From Streptomyces sp. NBC_01497 (GTDB lineage: Bacteria; Actinomycetota; Actinomycetes; Streptomycetales; Streptomycetaceae), in contig NZ_CP109427.1 in NCBI RefSeq assembly GCF_036250695.1, forward strand, positions 3,410,001-3,474,000: 64,000 nt of DNA, written 5' to 3'. Position 1 is the first letter of the stretch; each line of letters opens with the position of its first letter. The translations under genes and the position numbers were made by a program. The notes under the pieces are model-generated. The model made no database searches. It saw nothing but the letters and a program-made list of their open reading frames with translations, and was not told the origin of the DNA. Positions 21,242 to 30,146 of this stretch are shown in pieces.

Positions 21242-22663
21242 ATGCTCGCCGCCATGCCCTCATCCACCTCGCCAACCGGCGCGCACCGGGACGAAACGCC
21301 CGTACGCGACCGTGGCGACGCCTGCCCGGGAGCGCTGCGGCTGCACGTCGCGGACGACGGCCGGCTGGCCCGTCTCCGGCTGCCCGGCGGGTTGCTGACG
21401 AGTCGTCAGGCACGGGTTCTCGCGACGGCGGCGGAGCGGCTGGGCGACGGACACCTGGACATCACCTCGCGCGGAAACGTTCAGCTGCGCGGTCTCGGCG
21501 AGGCCTGCGCGGCGCCCCTGGCCGAAACGCTGTACGACGCGGGGCTGCTGCCCTCCGAGCGGCACGAACGGGCCCGCAACATGGTCGCCTCGCCGCTTGC
21601 CGGGGAGGACGAACACCCCTTCACCGACGTCCGGTTGTGGGTGCGCGAGCTGGACGCCCTGGTGTGCGGGAGCGACGCGGCAGCGGGTCTTTCCGGCCGT
21701 TTCCTGTTCGCAGTGGACGACGGGCGGGGCGATGTGGCCGGACTCGGCGCGGATGTGACGTTGCTCGCAGAACCCGCACCCGCGGGAGGCACACGGCGGA
21801 CGGCCGTGCTGTGCGCGGGGCCCGACCGGCTGCGGGTACGGACCGCTGACGCGCCCCGCGCCGCGCTGCTGGCGGCCGAGACGTTCCTCACAGTGGCGGC
21901 CGGCTCCGGCGCCTGGCGGCTGCGGGAACTCCCCGCCGGCCACGACCTGTCGGCGCGCCTGATCGCCGCGCTCGCGACCGCCGGCGTCGAAGCGGAGCCC
22001 GTGACCGCCGACTTCACGACACCGCACGGCCCGGCCCCCGCGCTGGGCGTGGTCACGGCACCAGGCCGGGAGCGTGCCGCCCTCTGCCTTCGGCCGCCGC
22101 TCGGGCGGCTGAGCGCCGCCCAGTGGCGGCTCCTCGCGCGGGCCGGGGACGGGCTGCGGGTCACACCGTGGCGCGGCCTGGTGGTGCCGGGCCTCACCCC
22201 CGAGGCCGCCGCAGGCCTGCTCGCCCGGGCCGCGGCGGCCGGGCTCGTGACGAGCGCCGACTCGCCCTGGTCCCGCATCGGCGCGTGCACCGGAAGGCCG
22301 GGCTGTGCGAAGGCGCTCGCGGACGTACGGGCGGACGCGACCAGCGCCGCGCAAGCGATCGCGGACGCGGCACGCGACGCGGTCCCGGACGCGGAACCGG
22401 GAGCGGACGCGGCGGCTTCGCAGGACCCGCCGGGCAGGGCGCCGCGCGCGGCGCGCCCCCCTGAACTCCCCGTGTACTTCTCCGGCTGCGCCCGCCGCTG
22501 CGGCCACCCGCAGGGCCCCTACGTCGACAAGGTGGCGACGGCGGAGGGCACGTACACCACCACCACCCCGACGACCCGAGCGATCCCCCCGACCGGTACG
22601 GCCGCGACGACAACGGTCACGACCGGAACCACGACCGGAACGACGACAACGGTGAAGAGATGA
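21242..22663 (+). CDS. cobG: Precorrin-3B synthase CobG
   Basis: This protein of about 473 residues is related to nitrite and sulfite reductases. It has the N-terminal half-domain repeat with [14 protein letters not shown] near residue 80, and siroheme/4Fe-4S cysteines in [13 protein letters not shown] near 350 and [12 protein letters not shown] near 420. CobG uses O2 to make the hydroxylactone precorrin-3B, marking the aerobic corrin route. The C-terminus ends in an odd Thr-rich tail (about 35 residues). The start is uncertain: GTG 21236, ATG 21242 and ATG 21254 are in frame, none with a clear ribosome binding site. Its stop overlaps cobH as ATGA. Confidence 0.9.
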   Translation: MLAAMPSSTSPTGAHRDETPVRDRGDACPGALRLHVADDGRLARLRLPGGLLTSRQARVLATAAERLGDGHLDITSRGNVQLRGLGEACAAPLAETLYDAGLLPSERHERARNMVASPLAGEDEHPFTDVRLWVRELDALVCGSDAAAGLSGRFLFAVDDGRGDVAGLGADVTLLAEPAPAGGTRRTAVLCAGPDRLRVRTADAPRAALLAAETFLTVAAGSGAWRLRELPAGHDLSARLIAALATAGVEAEPVTADFTTPHGPAPALGVVTAPGRERAALCLRPPLGRLSAAQWRLLARAGDGLRVTPWRGLVVPGLTPEAAAGLLARAAAAGLVTSADSPWSRIGACTGRPGCAKALADVRADATSAAQAIADAARDAVPDAEPGADAAASQDPPGRAPRAARPPELPVYFSGCARRCGHPQGPYVDKVATAEGTYTTTTPTTRAIPPTGTAATTTVTTGTTTGTTTTVKR

Positions 22664-23304
22664 CGACGACCCCTGGCTTCGCGTACGAGAAGGACGGCTC
22701 CGAGATCTACCGCCGCTCCTTCGCCACCATCCGCGCAGAGGCGGACCTGAGCGGCCTGCCCGCCGATGTGGCCCAGGTCGTCGTCCGCATGATCCACGCG
22801 TGCGGCATGGTCGACCTGGTGCGGGACGTCGGCCACACCGCCGGTGTCGTCGCGCGCGCCCGCGAGGCGCTGCGCGCGGGCGCGCCGATCCTGTGCGACG
22901 CGCAGATGGTCGCCAGCGGCGTCACCCGCCGCCGGCTGCCCGCGGACAACGAGGTCGTCTGCGCGCTGAGCGACCCGGCTGTGCCGGCGCTGGCCGCGGA
23001 ACGGGGCACGACCCGCAGCGCCGCCGCGCTCGAACTGTGGCGGGACCGCCTGGACGGCGCGGTCGTCGCCATCGGCAACGCGCCCACCGCACTGTTCCGG
23101 CTGCTGGAGATGGTGGAGCAGGGCGCGCCGCGCCCGGCCGCCGTGATCGGCGTGCCGGTCGGCTTCATCGGCGCCGCCGAGTCCAAGGACGCGCTGGCCG
23201 CACACCCGTCGGGCCTGGAACACCTGATCGTGCGGGGCAGGCGCGGCGGCAGCGCGATCGCCGCCGCCGCACTGAACGCGATCGCGAGCGAGGACGAGCG
23301 TTGA
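22660..23304 (+). CDS. cobH: Precorrin-8X methylmutase
   Basis: This 214-residue protein moves the C11 methyl group to C12, giving hydrogenobyrinic acid. Family features are [21 protein letters not shown] at the N-terminus (split here as [13 protein letters not shown]), the catalytic His in [13 protein letters not shown] near residue 45, and the [15 protein letters not shown] loop near 165. The length is normal. It overlaps cobG by ATGA and its own stop overlaps the cobIJ TTG start, so three consecutive genes are translationally coupled. Confidence 0.95.
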   Translation: MTTTPGFAYEKDGSEIYRRSFATIRAEADLSGLPADVAQVVVRMIHACGMVDLVRDVGHTAGVVARAREALRAGAPILCDAQMVASGVTRRRLPADNEVVCALSDPAVPALAAERGTTRSAAALELWRDRLDGAVVAIGNAPTALFRLLEMVEQGAPRPAAVIGVPVGFIGAAESKDALAAHPSGLEHLIVRGRRGGSAIAAAALNAIASEDER

Positions 23305-25019
23305 GCACGAACACCCCCACCGGCACGGGCGCGGCCCCGGGCCCCCTCGAAGGCCCGCTCGACGGCGGACACGAGGGCGGACACGAGCGTCGTCGCGAGA
23401 CCCCGCAGGACACAGCGCGCGGCAGCGCGCGGGGCGGCACGGCCGGCCGGCTGTACGGGGTCGGGCTCGGCCCCGGCGACCCCGAACTCATGACCCTGCG
23501 CGCGGTGCGGACCATCGCGGAGGCCGACGTCGTCGCGTACCACAGCGCGCGGCACGGGCGGTCGATCGCCCGGGCGATCGCGGCCGGCCACCTGCGCGCC
23601 GACCACATCGAGGAACCGCTGGTCTACCCGGTGACGACCGGCACGACGGACCACCCCGGCGGCTACCAGGGCGCGATGGACGCGTTCTACGAGGAGGCGG
23701 CGGCGCGGCTCGCGGCGCACCTCGACGCCGGGCGCACCGTCGCCGTGATCTCCGAGGGCGACCCCCTCTTCTACGGCTCGTACATGCACATGCACAAGCG
23801 CCTGGCGCACCGTTACCCGACGGAGGTGATCCCGGGCGTGACCTCCGTGAGCGCGGCGGCCGCGCGGCTCGGGACTCCGCTGGTCGAGGGCGAGGAGGTG
23901 CTGACGATCCTGCCGGGCACGCTGCCGGAGGAGGAACTCGCGGCGCGGCTCGCCTCGTCGGACTCGGCGGTCGTGATGAAGCTGGGGCGTACGTTCCCCG
24001 CGGTACGGCGCGCGGTCGAGCGGGCCGGACGGCTCGCGGACGCGCGGTACGTGGAACGCGCCACGATGGAGGGCGAGCGCACCGGGCGGCTGGCCGACAC
24101 GGACCCCGAGTCGGTGCCGTACTTCGCGGTGACGGTGCTGCCGAGCCGCGTCGGCGCGGCCCCGGTGGCGGGGGCGGGGGCGCGGGACGACGAGGGTCCG
24201 CGATCCGAGGTGAGCCAAGCGGTCGAAGCGGCCGGGGAGACGCGGCACGGCGGATCCGCGGACGCCCCGGCGCGCGGTGAGGTCGTGGTCATCGGCACGG
24301 GCCCCGCGGGCCCGATGTGGCTGACGCCCGAGGCACGCGGCGAACTGGCCGCCGCCGAGGACCTCGTCGGCTACACGACCTACCTGGACCGGGTGCCCGT
24401 ACGCCCGGGCCAGCGGCGCCACCCGTCGGACAACAAGGTCGAGTCGGAACGCGCCGACTTCGCGCTCGACCTGGCGCGGCGCGGCCGCCGGGTCGCCGTC
24501 GTGTCGTCGGGCGACCCGGGCGTCTTCGCGATGGCGACGGCGGTGCTGGAAGTCGCGTCGTCGGCCCCCTACAAGGAAGTGCCGGTACGGATCGTGCCGG
24601 GAGTGACGGCGGCGAACGCGGCGGCCTCCCGCGCGGGCGCCCCGCTCGGCCACGACTACGCGGTCATCTCGCTGTCCGACCGGCTCAAGCCGTGGGACGT
24701 GGTCGCGGCCCGCCTGCACGCGGCGGCCTCGGCGGACCTGGCGATGGCCCTGTACAACCCGGGCTCGACGTCGCGCACCTGGCAGGTCGGCAAGGCCCGG
24801 GAACTGCTCCTCGAACACCGGGCGCCGGACACCCCGGTGGTACTCGCGCGGGACGTGGGCGGCCCCGGGGAACGGGTCCGGATCGTGCGGCTCGCCGACC
24901 TGGACCCGGCGCAGGTCGACATGCGCACGATCCTGCTGGTGGGGTCGTCGCAGACGGTCGCCGTACGCCGGGCCGGCGGCGAGATCGTCTGGACGCCGCG
25001 GCGCTACCCGCAGGGATGA
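23301..25019 (+). CDS. cobIJ: Fused precorrin-2 C20-methyltransferase / precorrin-3B C17-methyltransferase
   Basis: This 572-residue fusion carries two SAM-dependent tetrapyrrole methylase domains. The CobI part (residues about 50-290) has [19 protein letters not shown] and [16 protein letters not shown]. The CobJ part (about 325-570) has [33 protein letters not shown] and [14 protein letters not shown] charged linker near 295-325 joins them. The first 45 residues are a low-complexity Gly/Arg/Pro tail. The start is TTG 23301, overlapping the cobH stop; no later in-frame start has better support. The fusion places two steps flanking CobG in one polypeptide. Confidence 0.93.
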   Translation: MSTNTPTGTGAAPGPLEGPLDGGHEGGHERRRETPQDTARGSARGGTAGRLYGVGLGPGDPELMTLRAVRTIAEADVVAYHSARHGRSIARAIAAGHLRADHIEEPLVYPVTTGTTDHPGGYQGAMDAFYEEAAARLAAHLDAGRTVAVISEGDPLFYGSYMHMHKRLAHRYPTEVIPGVTSVSAAAARLGTPLVEGEEVLTILPGTLPEEELAARLASSDSAVVMKLGRTFPAVRRAVERAGRLADARYVERATMEGERTGRLADTDPESVPYFAVTVLPSRVGAAPVAGAGARDDEGPRSEVSQAVEAAGETRHGGSADAPARGEVVVIGTGPAGPMWLTPEARGELAAAEDLVGYTTYLDRVPVRPGQRRHPSDNKVESERADFALDLARRGRRVAVVSSGDPGVFAMATAVLEVASSAPYKEVPVRIVPGVTAANAAASRAGAPLGHDYAVISLSDRLKPWDVVAARLHAAASADLAMALYNPGSTSRTWQVGKARELLLEHRAPDTPVVLARDVGGPGERVRIVRLADLDPAQVDMRTILLVGSSQTVAVRRAGGEIVWTPRRYPQG

Positions 25020-25193
25020 GGGGGGCGCGGAGCGCTCGCGGGCGGCAGGGCACCGGGAGGAGCCCTGCGGGAACGACCCGGCGCGGGGACCGGCCCGGAA
25101 GCCTGGCCGGCAGCCGGCTCCGAACCGGCGCGGGCGTGCGGGAACCGCGGACCGCGTCGGTGGCGACACCTCCAGCACCGACGCATTGACGCC

Positions 25194-25277
25194 GCGTTCG
25201 GCGTTCGGCGTTCGGCGTTCGGCGTTCGGCGTTCGGCGTTCGGCGTTCGGCGTTCGGCGTTCGGCGTTCGGCGTTCG
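25194..25277. repeat. Minisatellite: 12 perfect copies of a 7-bp unit
   Basis: GCGTTCG is repeated 12 times without error, with a decayed thirteenth copy at 25278. The 477-base gap 25020-25496 otherwise holds no gene. The exactness suggests recent slippage expansion. It is not coding on either strand by codon bias, although it stays open in several frames because 7 is not a multiple of 3. Confidence 0.95.
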
Positions 25278-25496
25278 GCGTCGGAGACGAACGTCACGGA
25301 CGGCACTCGGCGTCGGGGACGTACCGGCTCCGCGTCTCCCGGCCCGTGTCAGGGCCCGGCCGAACGGACCCCGTACTCCCGAACGGTGCGGGCCGGGAGC
25401 ACTCGCTGCCCGGCCCGGCCCGCACCCGTCTCACACCCCGCACATCCCCGGTCCGGCCGCTGTCGGCCGGGCGGGGGCCCCGCATGGCGTGCCAGG

Positions 25497-25757
25497 TCAG
25501 TTGTTGCCTCCGCCGCCGCTGATGCCGCCGTCATAGGGATGCGGGGAGAGCAGGCTGAGCAGGTTGTCCAGGAGGACGGGCTTGTAGGTGTTCGTGTTCC
25601 CGCAGATGTTCGAGACTCCCGTGTCCTTGGCCGCGCAGACGACGCCGGTGTTCCCGCCGTGAGCGCCATGGCCGTCCGAGTCGGCGGCGGCCAAGCCCGC
25701 GGTCGCGAGAACGAGACCGCCTGCGGCCGCTGCGAGAACACTCATTTTCCTGATCAT
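25497..25757 (-). CDS. Small secreted protein with a Cys pair
   Basis: This 86-residue precursor has a Sec signal (MIRKMSVLAAAAGGLVLATA, cleavage around LAAA-DS near residue 25). The mature part of about 60 residues contains two cysteines (VVCAAKD and SNICGNT), a hydrophobic segment KPVLLDNLLSLLSP and a Gly/Asn-rich end. The size, paired Cys and GNT element recall chaplin-like surface peptides, but the chaplin consensus is not met, so I leave it unassigned. The ribosome binding site is weak (GGAAAAG), and a second Met at residue 5 is possible. It sits among cobalamin genes without obvious relation. Confidence 0.75.
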   Translation of the reverse strand: MIRKMSVLAAAAGGLVLATAGLAAADSDGHGAHGGNTGVVCAAKDTGVSNICGNTNTYKPVLLDNLLSLLSPHPYDGGISGGGGNN

Positions 25758-26147
25758 CTTTTCCGCCTGTCCGTTGGTGGTGAACTCCTGGCATCCTGCG
25801 GGCCACCCGTGCCACGGTCCGTGAGGGGAGACGGCCAAGCCGTATATTACGAGCGGATTTTCACCCCTTTCGCGCAAGACTTGATCACGCGTCATGGATG
25901 CCCGCGGCCACCGCCCGACGGCGGCGTTCCGGGCACATCCGGGCCATGGCTCCCCGGCGGGGATCTGCCGCCGCGCGCGAAGGCGGGGCCGGTCGCGGAC
26001 CCGGTGCCGCTCGCGGATCTGCTGCCGGTCGCGGCCCGTGGCCCGCCGAGCGCCGTGCGCACGGGGACGGACCGTGTCAGTCGCTGACAGGCGGGGCGGC
26101 CGGTGATGTTCTCGGCAGGGGACAGCCAAGCCGGGCCCGCCGCGTCC
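25758..26147. other. Intergenic gap between secreted peptide and cobK
   Basis: No gene is supported. The part next to 25757 includes an A+T-richer stretch (25845-25870, around GTATATTACGAG) that is the likely promoter of the small secreted protein. The remainder is G+C-rich with degenerate repeats of GGTCGCGG and GATCTGC type. Confidence 0.45.
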
Positions 26148-26936
26148 TCAGGCGAAACGGCGGCGCAGCCAGTCGAAGGCGCCGGCGACCGAGGCCGCCG
26201 TCTCGACCCCCTCGGGCGTCGCCGGCCGCCGCACCATGACCACCGGCAGTCCGGCCTCGCGCGCCGCGGCGAGCTTGGCGGCGGTGGCGGCCCCGCCGCT
26301 GTCCTTCGTGACGACCACGTCGATGGCGTACTGCCGCAGCAGTTCCCGTTCCCCGTGCAGGGTGAAGGGGCCCCGGTCGAGGACCGTGTCCAGCAGCCGG
26401 GGGTAAGGGGGTTCCGGCGGATCCACGGACCGGACGAGGAAGCGCAGCCGGTCCAGGTGCGCGAACACCGCCAGCCCCATCCGCCCCGTGGTCAGGAACA
26501 CCCGCTCCCAGGGCCCGTCGGCCAGGGCCTGTGCTGCCGCCTCCAAGGACGCGACCGGACGCCAGTCGTCCCCCTCCACGGGTACCCAGCCGGGCCGCCG
26601 CAGGCGGAGCAGGGGAACATGGCAGGTGGCGGCAGCCAAGGCCGCGTGAGCGGTCATGGTCTCGGCGAAGGGATGAGTGGCATCGATGAGCGCGTCCACA
26701 TCGTGCTCCCGCAACCAGGCGGCCAGCCCCTGCGCCCCTCCGAAGCCGCCGACGCGGACTTCCCCGGGCGGCAGTACGGGACGCGCGACGCGGCCCGCGA
26801 GGGAACTGGTGACGCGCAGCGGGTACACCACGTCGTTCCGCGGACGCTCGCTCGTGCCCGGCGGAGCACCCGCGACCAGTGCCTCGGCGAGGCTTCGACC
26901 CTCGGTCGTACCGCCGAGGATCAGCACGTGGCGCAT
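26148..26936 (-). CDS. cobK: Precorrin-6A reductase
   Basis: This 262-residue NADPH-dependent enzyme reduces precorrin-6A to dihydro-precorrin-6. Landmarks are the N-terminal HVLILGGTTEGRSLAEAL nucleotide-binding loop, DALIDATHPFAETMTAHA near residue 85, VFLTTGRMGL near 145 and VVVTKDSGGAATAAKL near 210, all typical of CobK/CbiJ. It diverges from cbiD with only 11 bases between the start codons. Its ribosome binding site GGAGG lies inside the first bases upstream of cbiD. Confidence 0.93.
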   Translation of the reverse strand: MRHVLILGGTTEGRSLAEALVAGAPPGTSERPRNDVVYPLRVTSSLAGRVARPVLPPGEVRVGGFGGAQGLAAWLREHDVDALIDATHPFAETMTAHAALAAATCHVPLLRLRRPGWVPVEGDDWRPVASLEAAAQALADGPWERVFLTTGRMGLAVFAHLDRLRFLVRSVDPPEPPYPRLLDTVLDRGPFTLHGERELLRQYAIDVVVTKDSGGAATAAKLAAAREAGLPVVMVRRPATPEGVETAASVAGAFDWLRRRFA

Positions 26937-26947
26937 CGGGGGCCTCC

Positions 26948-28078
26948 ATGGTTGAGCCGGCGCGCGGCGGTGGCCGGGACGCCCAACTCAAACACACCGG
27001 CCTGCGGCCCGGCTGGACGACCGGGGCCTGCGCGACGGCGGCGGCCACCGCCGCGTACACGGCCCTGCTGTCCGGCGACTTCCCCGACCCGGTCACCATC
27101 ACCCTGCCGCGCGGGCAGCGGCCGGCGTTCGCCCTTGCCGTGGAGGACCGGGCGGCCGACGGCAGCGCGGCCACCGCGGGCGTGATCAAGGACGCGGGCG
27201 ACGACCCGGACGTCACCCACGGGGCACTCGTGCGCGCGACCGTACGACGGCTGGCCCCGGGCGCGGGCGTGGTGTTCCTGGCCGGACCCGGCGTCGGCAC
27301 GGTGACCCGGCCTGGACTGCCGCTGGAGGTCGGCGAACCGGCGATCAACCCGGTGCCGCGGCGCATGATGACCGAGCACCTGGCCGAGGTCGCCGCCGCC
27401 CACGGCATCGGCGCCGCCGACGCCGAGATCACGGTGTCCGTCGACGACGGCGAGGAGATCGCCCGCTCGACCTGGAACCCCCGGCTCGGCATCCTCGGTG
27501 GCCTGTCCATCCTCGGGACGACGGGCATCGTGGTGCCGTACTCCTGCTCGGCGTGGATCGACTCGATCCGGCGCGGCGTCGACGTGGCGCGCGCGGCCGG
27601 CCGCACCCACCTCGCCGGATGCACGGGCTCGACGTCGGAGAGGACCGTCACGGAGGTCTACGGGCTCCCCGAGGACGCGCTCCTCGACATGGGCGACTTC
27701 GCGGGCGCGGTCCTCAAATACGTGCGCCGCCACCCGGTGGACCGGCTCACTCTCTGCGGCGGCTTCGCCAAACTCTCGAAGCTGGCGGCCGGCCACCTCG
27801 ACCTGCACTCCGCGCGCTCCCAGGTCAACAAGGACCTGCTCGGCGAACTCGCCCGCGCGGCCGGCGGCTCCACCGACCTGGCCGGGCGCGTGGCGAGGGC
27901 CAACACGGGCCTGGAGGCACTGCGCCTGTGCGAGGCGGAGAACATCCCCCTGGGCAACGCGGTGGCGGCCCGCGCGAGGGACGAGGCCCTGAGCGTCCTG
28001 CGCGGGTCGGGCGTGACGGTCGACGTGATCTGCATCGACCGCGCGGGGGCGATCGTGGGCCGCGCCGAGACTCGTTGA
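26948..28078 (+). CDS. cbiD: Precorrin-5/cobalt-precorrin-5B C1-methyltransferase, CbiD type
   Basis: This 376-residue protein has the CbiD start LRPGWTTGACATAAATAA near residue 18, GEPAINPVPRRMM, LGILGGLSILGTTGIVVPYS near 180 and LCGGFAKLSKLAAGH near 270. CbiD uses SAM to methylate C1 with loss of acetaldehyde in the anaerobic pathway. Aerobic organisms usually have the unrelated CobF for this step. Its presence beside CobG shows a mixed pathway. The gene diverges from cobK, and its promoter must overlap cobK coding sequence. Confidence 0.92.
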   Translation: MVEPARGGGRDAQLKHTGLRPGWTTGACATAAATAAYTALLSGDFPDPVTITLPRGQRPAFALAVEDRAADGSAATAGVIKDAGDDPDVTHGALVRATVRRLAPGAGVVFLAGPGVGTVTRPGLPLEVGEPAINPVPRRMMTEHLAEVAAAHGIGAADAEITVSVDDGEEIARSTWNPRLGILGGLSILGTTGIVVPYSCSAWIDSIRRGVDVARAAGRTHLAGCTGSTSERTVTEVYGLPEDALLDMGDFAGAVLKYVRRHPVDRLTLCGGFAKLSKLAAGHLDLHSARSQVNKDLLGELARAAGGSTDLAGRVARANTGLEALRLCEAENIPLGNAVAARARDEALSVLRGSGVTVDVICIDRAGAIVGRAETR

Positions 28079-28279
28079 GGGCCGGTGGGCGCCTCCGTGC
28101 GAGACGACGGCGACCGCCGCCGAAGCGGACGTCGTGCGAACGAGTGCCGGGAACCGACGTCATGGCAACGGGTGTCATGGCGCCGATCCCCGTGGGAGCG
28201 GCTGCCGCCGCAGCGGACGGTGCCCCGCCGCCGAGCGGGATGCCGGCCCGTCCTCAGGCCCTCATGCCCCTCATGCCCC

Positions 28280-29122
28280 TCAGGACAGCGCGGTGGACAG
28301 CGCGCTCGCCAGTGGCTCCAGCACCGCGGGTGTGTACGGAGGGGTCAGTTGGACGATCGCGAGGTCCGCGCCCGCCGCGCCCAGAGCGGCGGCGGTCGCG
28401 GCGGTCCTCTCCGGATCGCCGGTGAACCGCACCTGCGCGGACACCACGATCTCGGCCGGATCGCGCCCGATGTCGGCGCAGTGCCGGTGCAGCACGTCCC
28501 GCGCACGGGCGAACTGCTCGGGCGTTCCGTTGTCGAAGTTCCAGTGCTGGGCGAACCGGGCCGCGGTGCGCAGCGTGCGCTTCTCACCACTGCCGCCCAC
28601 ACAGATCGGCGGATGGGGCCGCTGTACGGGCCCGGGCTCGCAGCGCGCGTCGGTCAGTTCGTAGTACCTGCCCCGGAACGTGGTCGTCTCCTGCGGTGAG
28701 AGCAGGGCGGTGAGTACCTCGCAGGCCTCCTCGAACCTGTCGCTGCGCTCGCCGGGAGTGCCCAGCTCGATTCCGTGGGCCCCGGATTCCTCCTCGTTCC
28801 AGCCGGTCCCGATGCCGAGTTCCAGCCGGCCGCCGGAGATGATGTCGAGCGTGGCCGCCATGGCGGCCAGCACCGCCGGATGACGGTAGTGGATGCCGGT
28901 GACCAGCGTGCCCAGGCGCAGTCGCCGGGTCGCCTGGGCGAGCGCGGTCAGTGTGGTCCAGCCCTCCAGCCGCGGACAGGACGGGTCGGGGGTGTTCGTC
29001 GCGCGGAAGTGGTCGGACGTCCAGCCGGACTCGAAGAGCTCGATGTCGTCCGCTGCCCGCCACACCGCGAGCATCGCGTCCCATGTCGTGTTCTGCGGAG
29101 ACGTCTTGAAGGCGAAGCGCAT
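28280..29122 (-). CDS. Luciferase-like (LLM class) probably F420-dependent oxidoreductase
   Basis: This 280-residue TIM-barrel enzyme of the luciferase-like monooxygenase family begins MRFAFKTSPQNTTWDAML. It shows LTALAQATRRLRLGTLVTG, ISGGRLELGIGTGWNEEES and PICVGGSGEKRTLRTAARFAQHWN, the pattern of actinobacterial F420-dependent members. Substrate and cofactor are inferred from family alone. It lies between cbiD and cobM but converges with cbiD and is separated by 277 bases from cobM, so a corrinoid role is not implied. A related enzyme is encoded at 33893-34768. Confidence 0.8.
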   Translation of the reverse strand: MRFAFKTSPQNTTWDAMLAVWRAADDIELFESGWTSDHFRATNTPDPSCPRLEGWTTLTALAQATRRLRLGTLVTGIHYRHPAVLAAMAATLDIISGGRLELGIGTGWNEEESGAHGIELGTPGERSDRFEEACEVLTALLSPQETTTFRGRYYELTDARCEPGPVQRPHPPICVGGSGEKRTLRTAARFAQHWNFDNGTPEQFARARDVLHRHCADIGRDPAEIVVSAQVRFTGDPERTAATAAALGAAGADLAIVQLTPPYTPAVLEPLASALSTALS

Positions 29123-29399
29123 GCCCTCACGCTAGGGCAACTGTCCGAAGGGCGCCCGGTCCTCGGAGACTTCCGGCGGTGCGCGAGGGGCGGCACCGGG
29201 ACCGCGCCGGAGCCGGGTCGGCGACCGTCGGACCGAGGTCCCCACCGCGGTGGTTTCCGGCTCCCCACGGTGCGGGCCGACGGCTGCGGCGATCGTTCCG
29301 GCTTCCGTCCCTGACCGTTCGCCGACGCCTTCGCCGGTGGGCGAGCCGGCGCCCGCCCGGCCGGTGACCCGACGCGGGCCGGCGACCCGACAGCCCCCC

Positions 29400-30146
29400 T
29401 CAGCGGGTGCGGGAGCGCTGCGTCGAGTAGAGGTGGCTGTCGCGGAAGCCCGTCGCGCCGAGGGTGCGGCCCACCACGATGACCGCTGTCTTCGTCACGC
29501 CCGCCGCGCGTACCTGCCCGGCGATGTCACCGAGCGTGCCGCGCAGGACGAGTTCGTCCTCGCGGCTCGCCATCGCGACGACCGCCGCCGGGCAGTCGGC
29601 CCCGTAGTGCGGCAGGAGTTCGGCGGCGACGCGCTCCGCGTACCGTGCCGCGAGATGCAGGACGAGGAGCGCGCCGCTCGCGCCGAGGGTCGCCAGGTCC
29701 TCGCCCGGCGGCATGGGCGTGGCCTGCTGGGCGACGCGCGTGAGGATCACCGTCTGGCCGACCGTCGGGACCGTCAGTTCCCGCTTGAGCGCCGCGGCGG
29801 CCGCCGCGAACGCCGGTACGCCGGGGACCACTTCGTAGGGCACCTCGGCGGCGTCGAGCCGTCGCATCTGCTCGGCGACGGCGCTGAACAGCGACGGATC
29901 GCCGGAGTGCAGCCGGGCCACGTCGTGCCCCTCGCGGTGCGCGCGGACGAGTTCCTCCGTGATCTCGTCCAGGTCCAGCTGCGCCGTGTCGATGAGGCGG
30001 ACGTCGTCCGGGCACTCCGCCAGCAGGTCGCGCGGCACCAGGCTGCCCGCGTACAGGCACACCCCGCACCGGGCGAGCAGCCGCGCGCCCCGCAGGGTGA
30101 TCAGGTCGGCGGCGCCGGGGCCCGCTCCGATGAAGTAGACCGTCAT
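29400..30146 (-). CDS. cobM: Precorrin-4 C11-methyltransferase
   Basis: This 248-residue SAM-dependent tetrapyrrole methylase has VYFIGAGPGAADLITLRGARLL at the N-terminus (GAGPGAADL the SAM site), VCLYAGSLVP, VARLHSGDPSLFSAVAEQ and YEVVPGVPAFAAAAAAL, all diagnostic of CobM/CbiF. Its length matches the family. It follows cobL with an ATGA overlap and is therefore coupled to it. Confidence 0.94.
   Translation of the reverse strand: MTVYFIGAGPGAADLITLRGARLLARCGVCLYAGSLVPRDLLAECPDDVRLIDTAQLDLDEITEELVRAHREGHDVARLHSGDPSLFSAVAEQMRRLDAAEVPYEVVPGVPAFAAAAAALKRELTVPTVGQTVILTRVAQQATPMPPGEDLATLGASGALLVLHLAARYAERVAAELLPHYGADCPAAVVAMASREDELVLRGTLGDIAGQVRAAGVTKTAVIVVGRTLGATGFRDSHLYSTQRSRTR

Noticed and set aside
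25004..25306. A repetitive protein with PNAERRT repeats read across the 7-bp minisatellite
   Set aside because: The periodic peptide is forced by the 7-bp unit and is equally open in other frames; no ribosome site or conserved flanks.
25894..26106. Small gene in the gap before cobK
   Set aside because: No ribosome binding site, Arg/Gly/Pro-rich translation in all frames and no recognisable fold.
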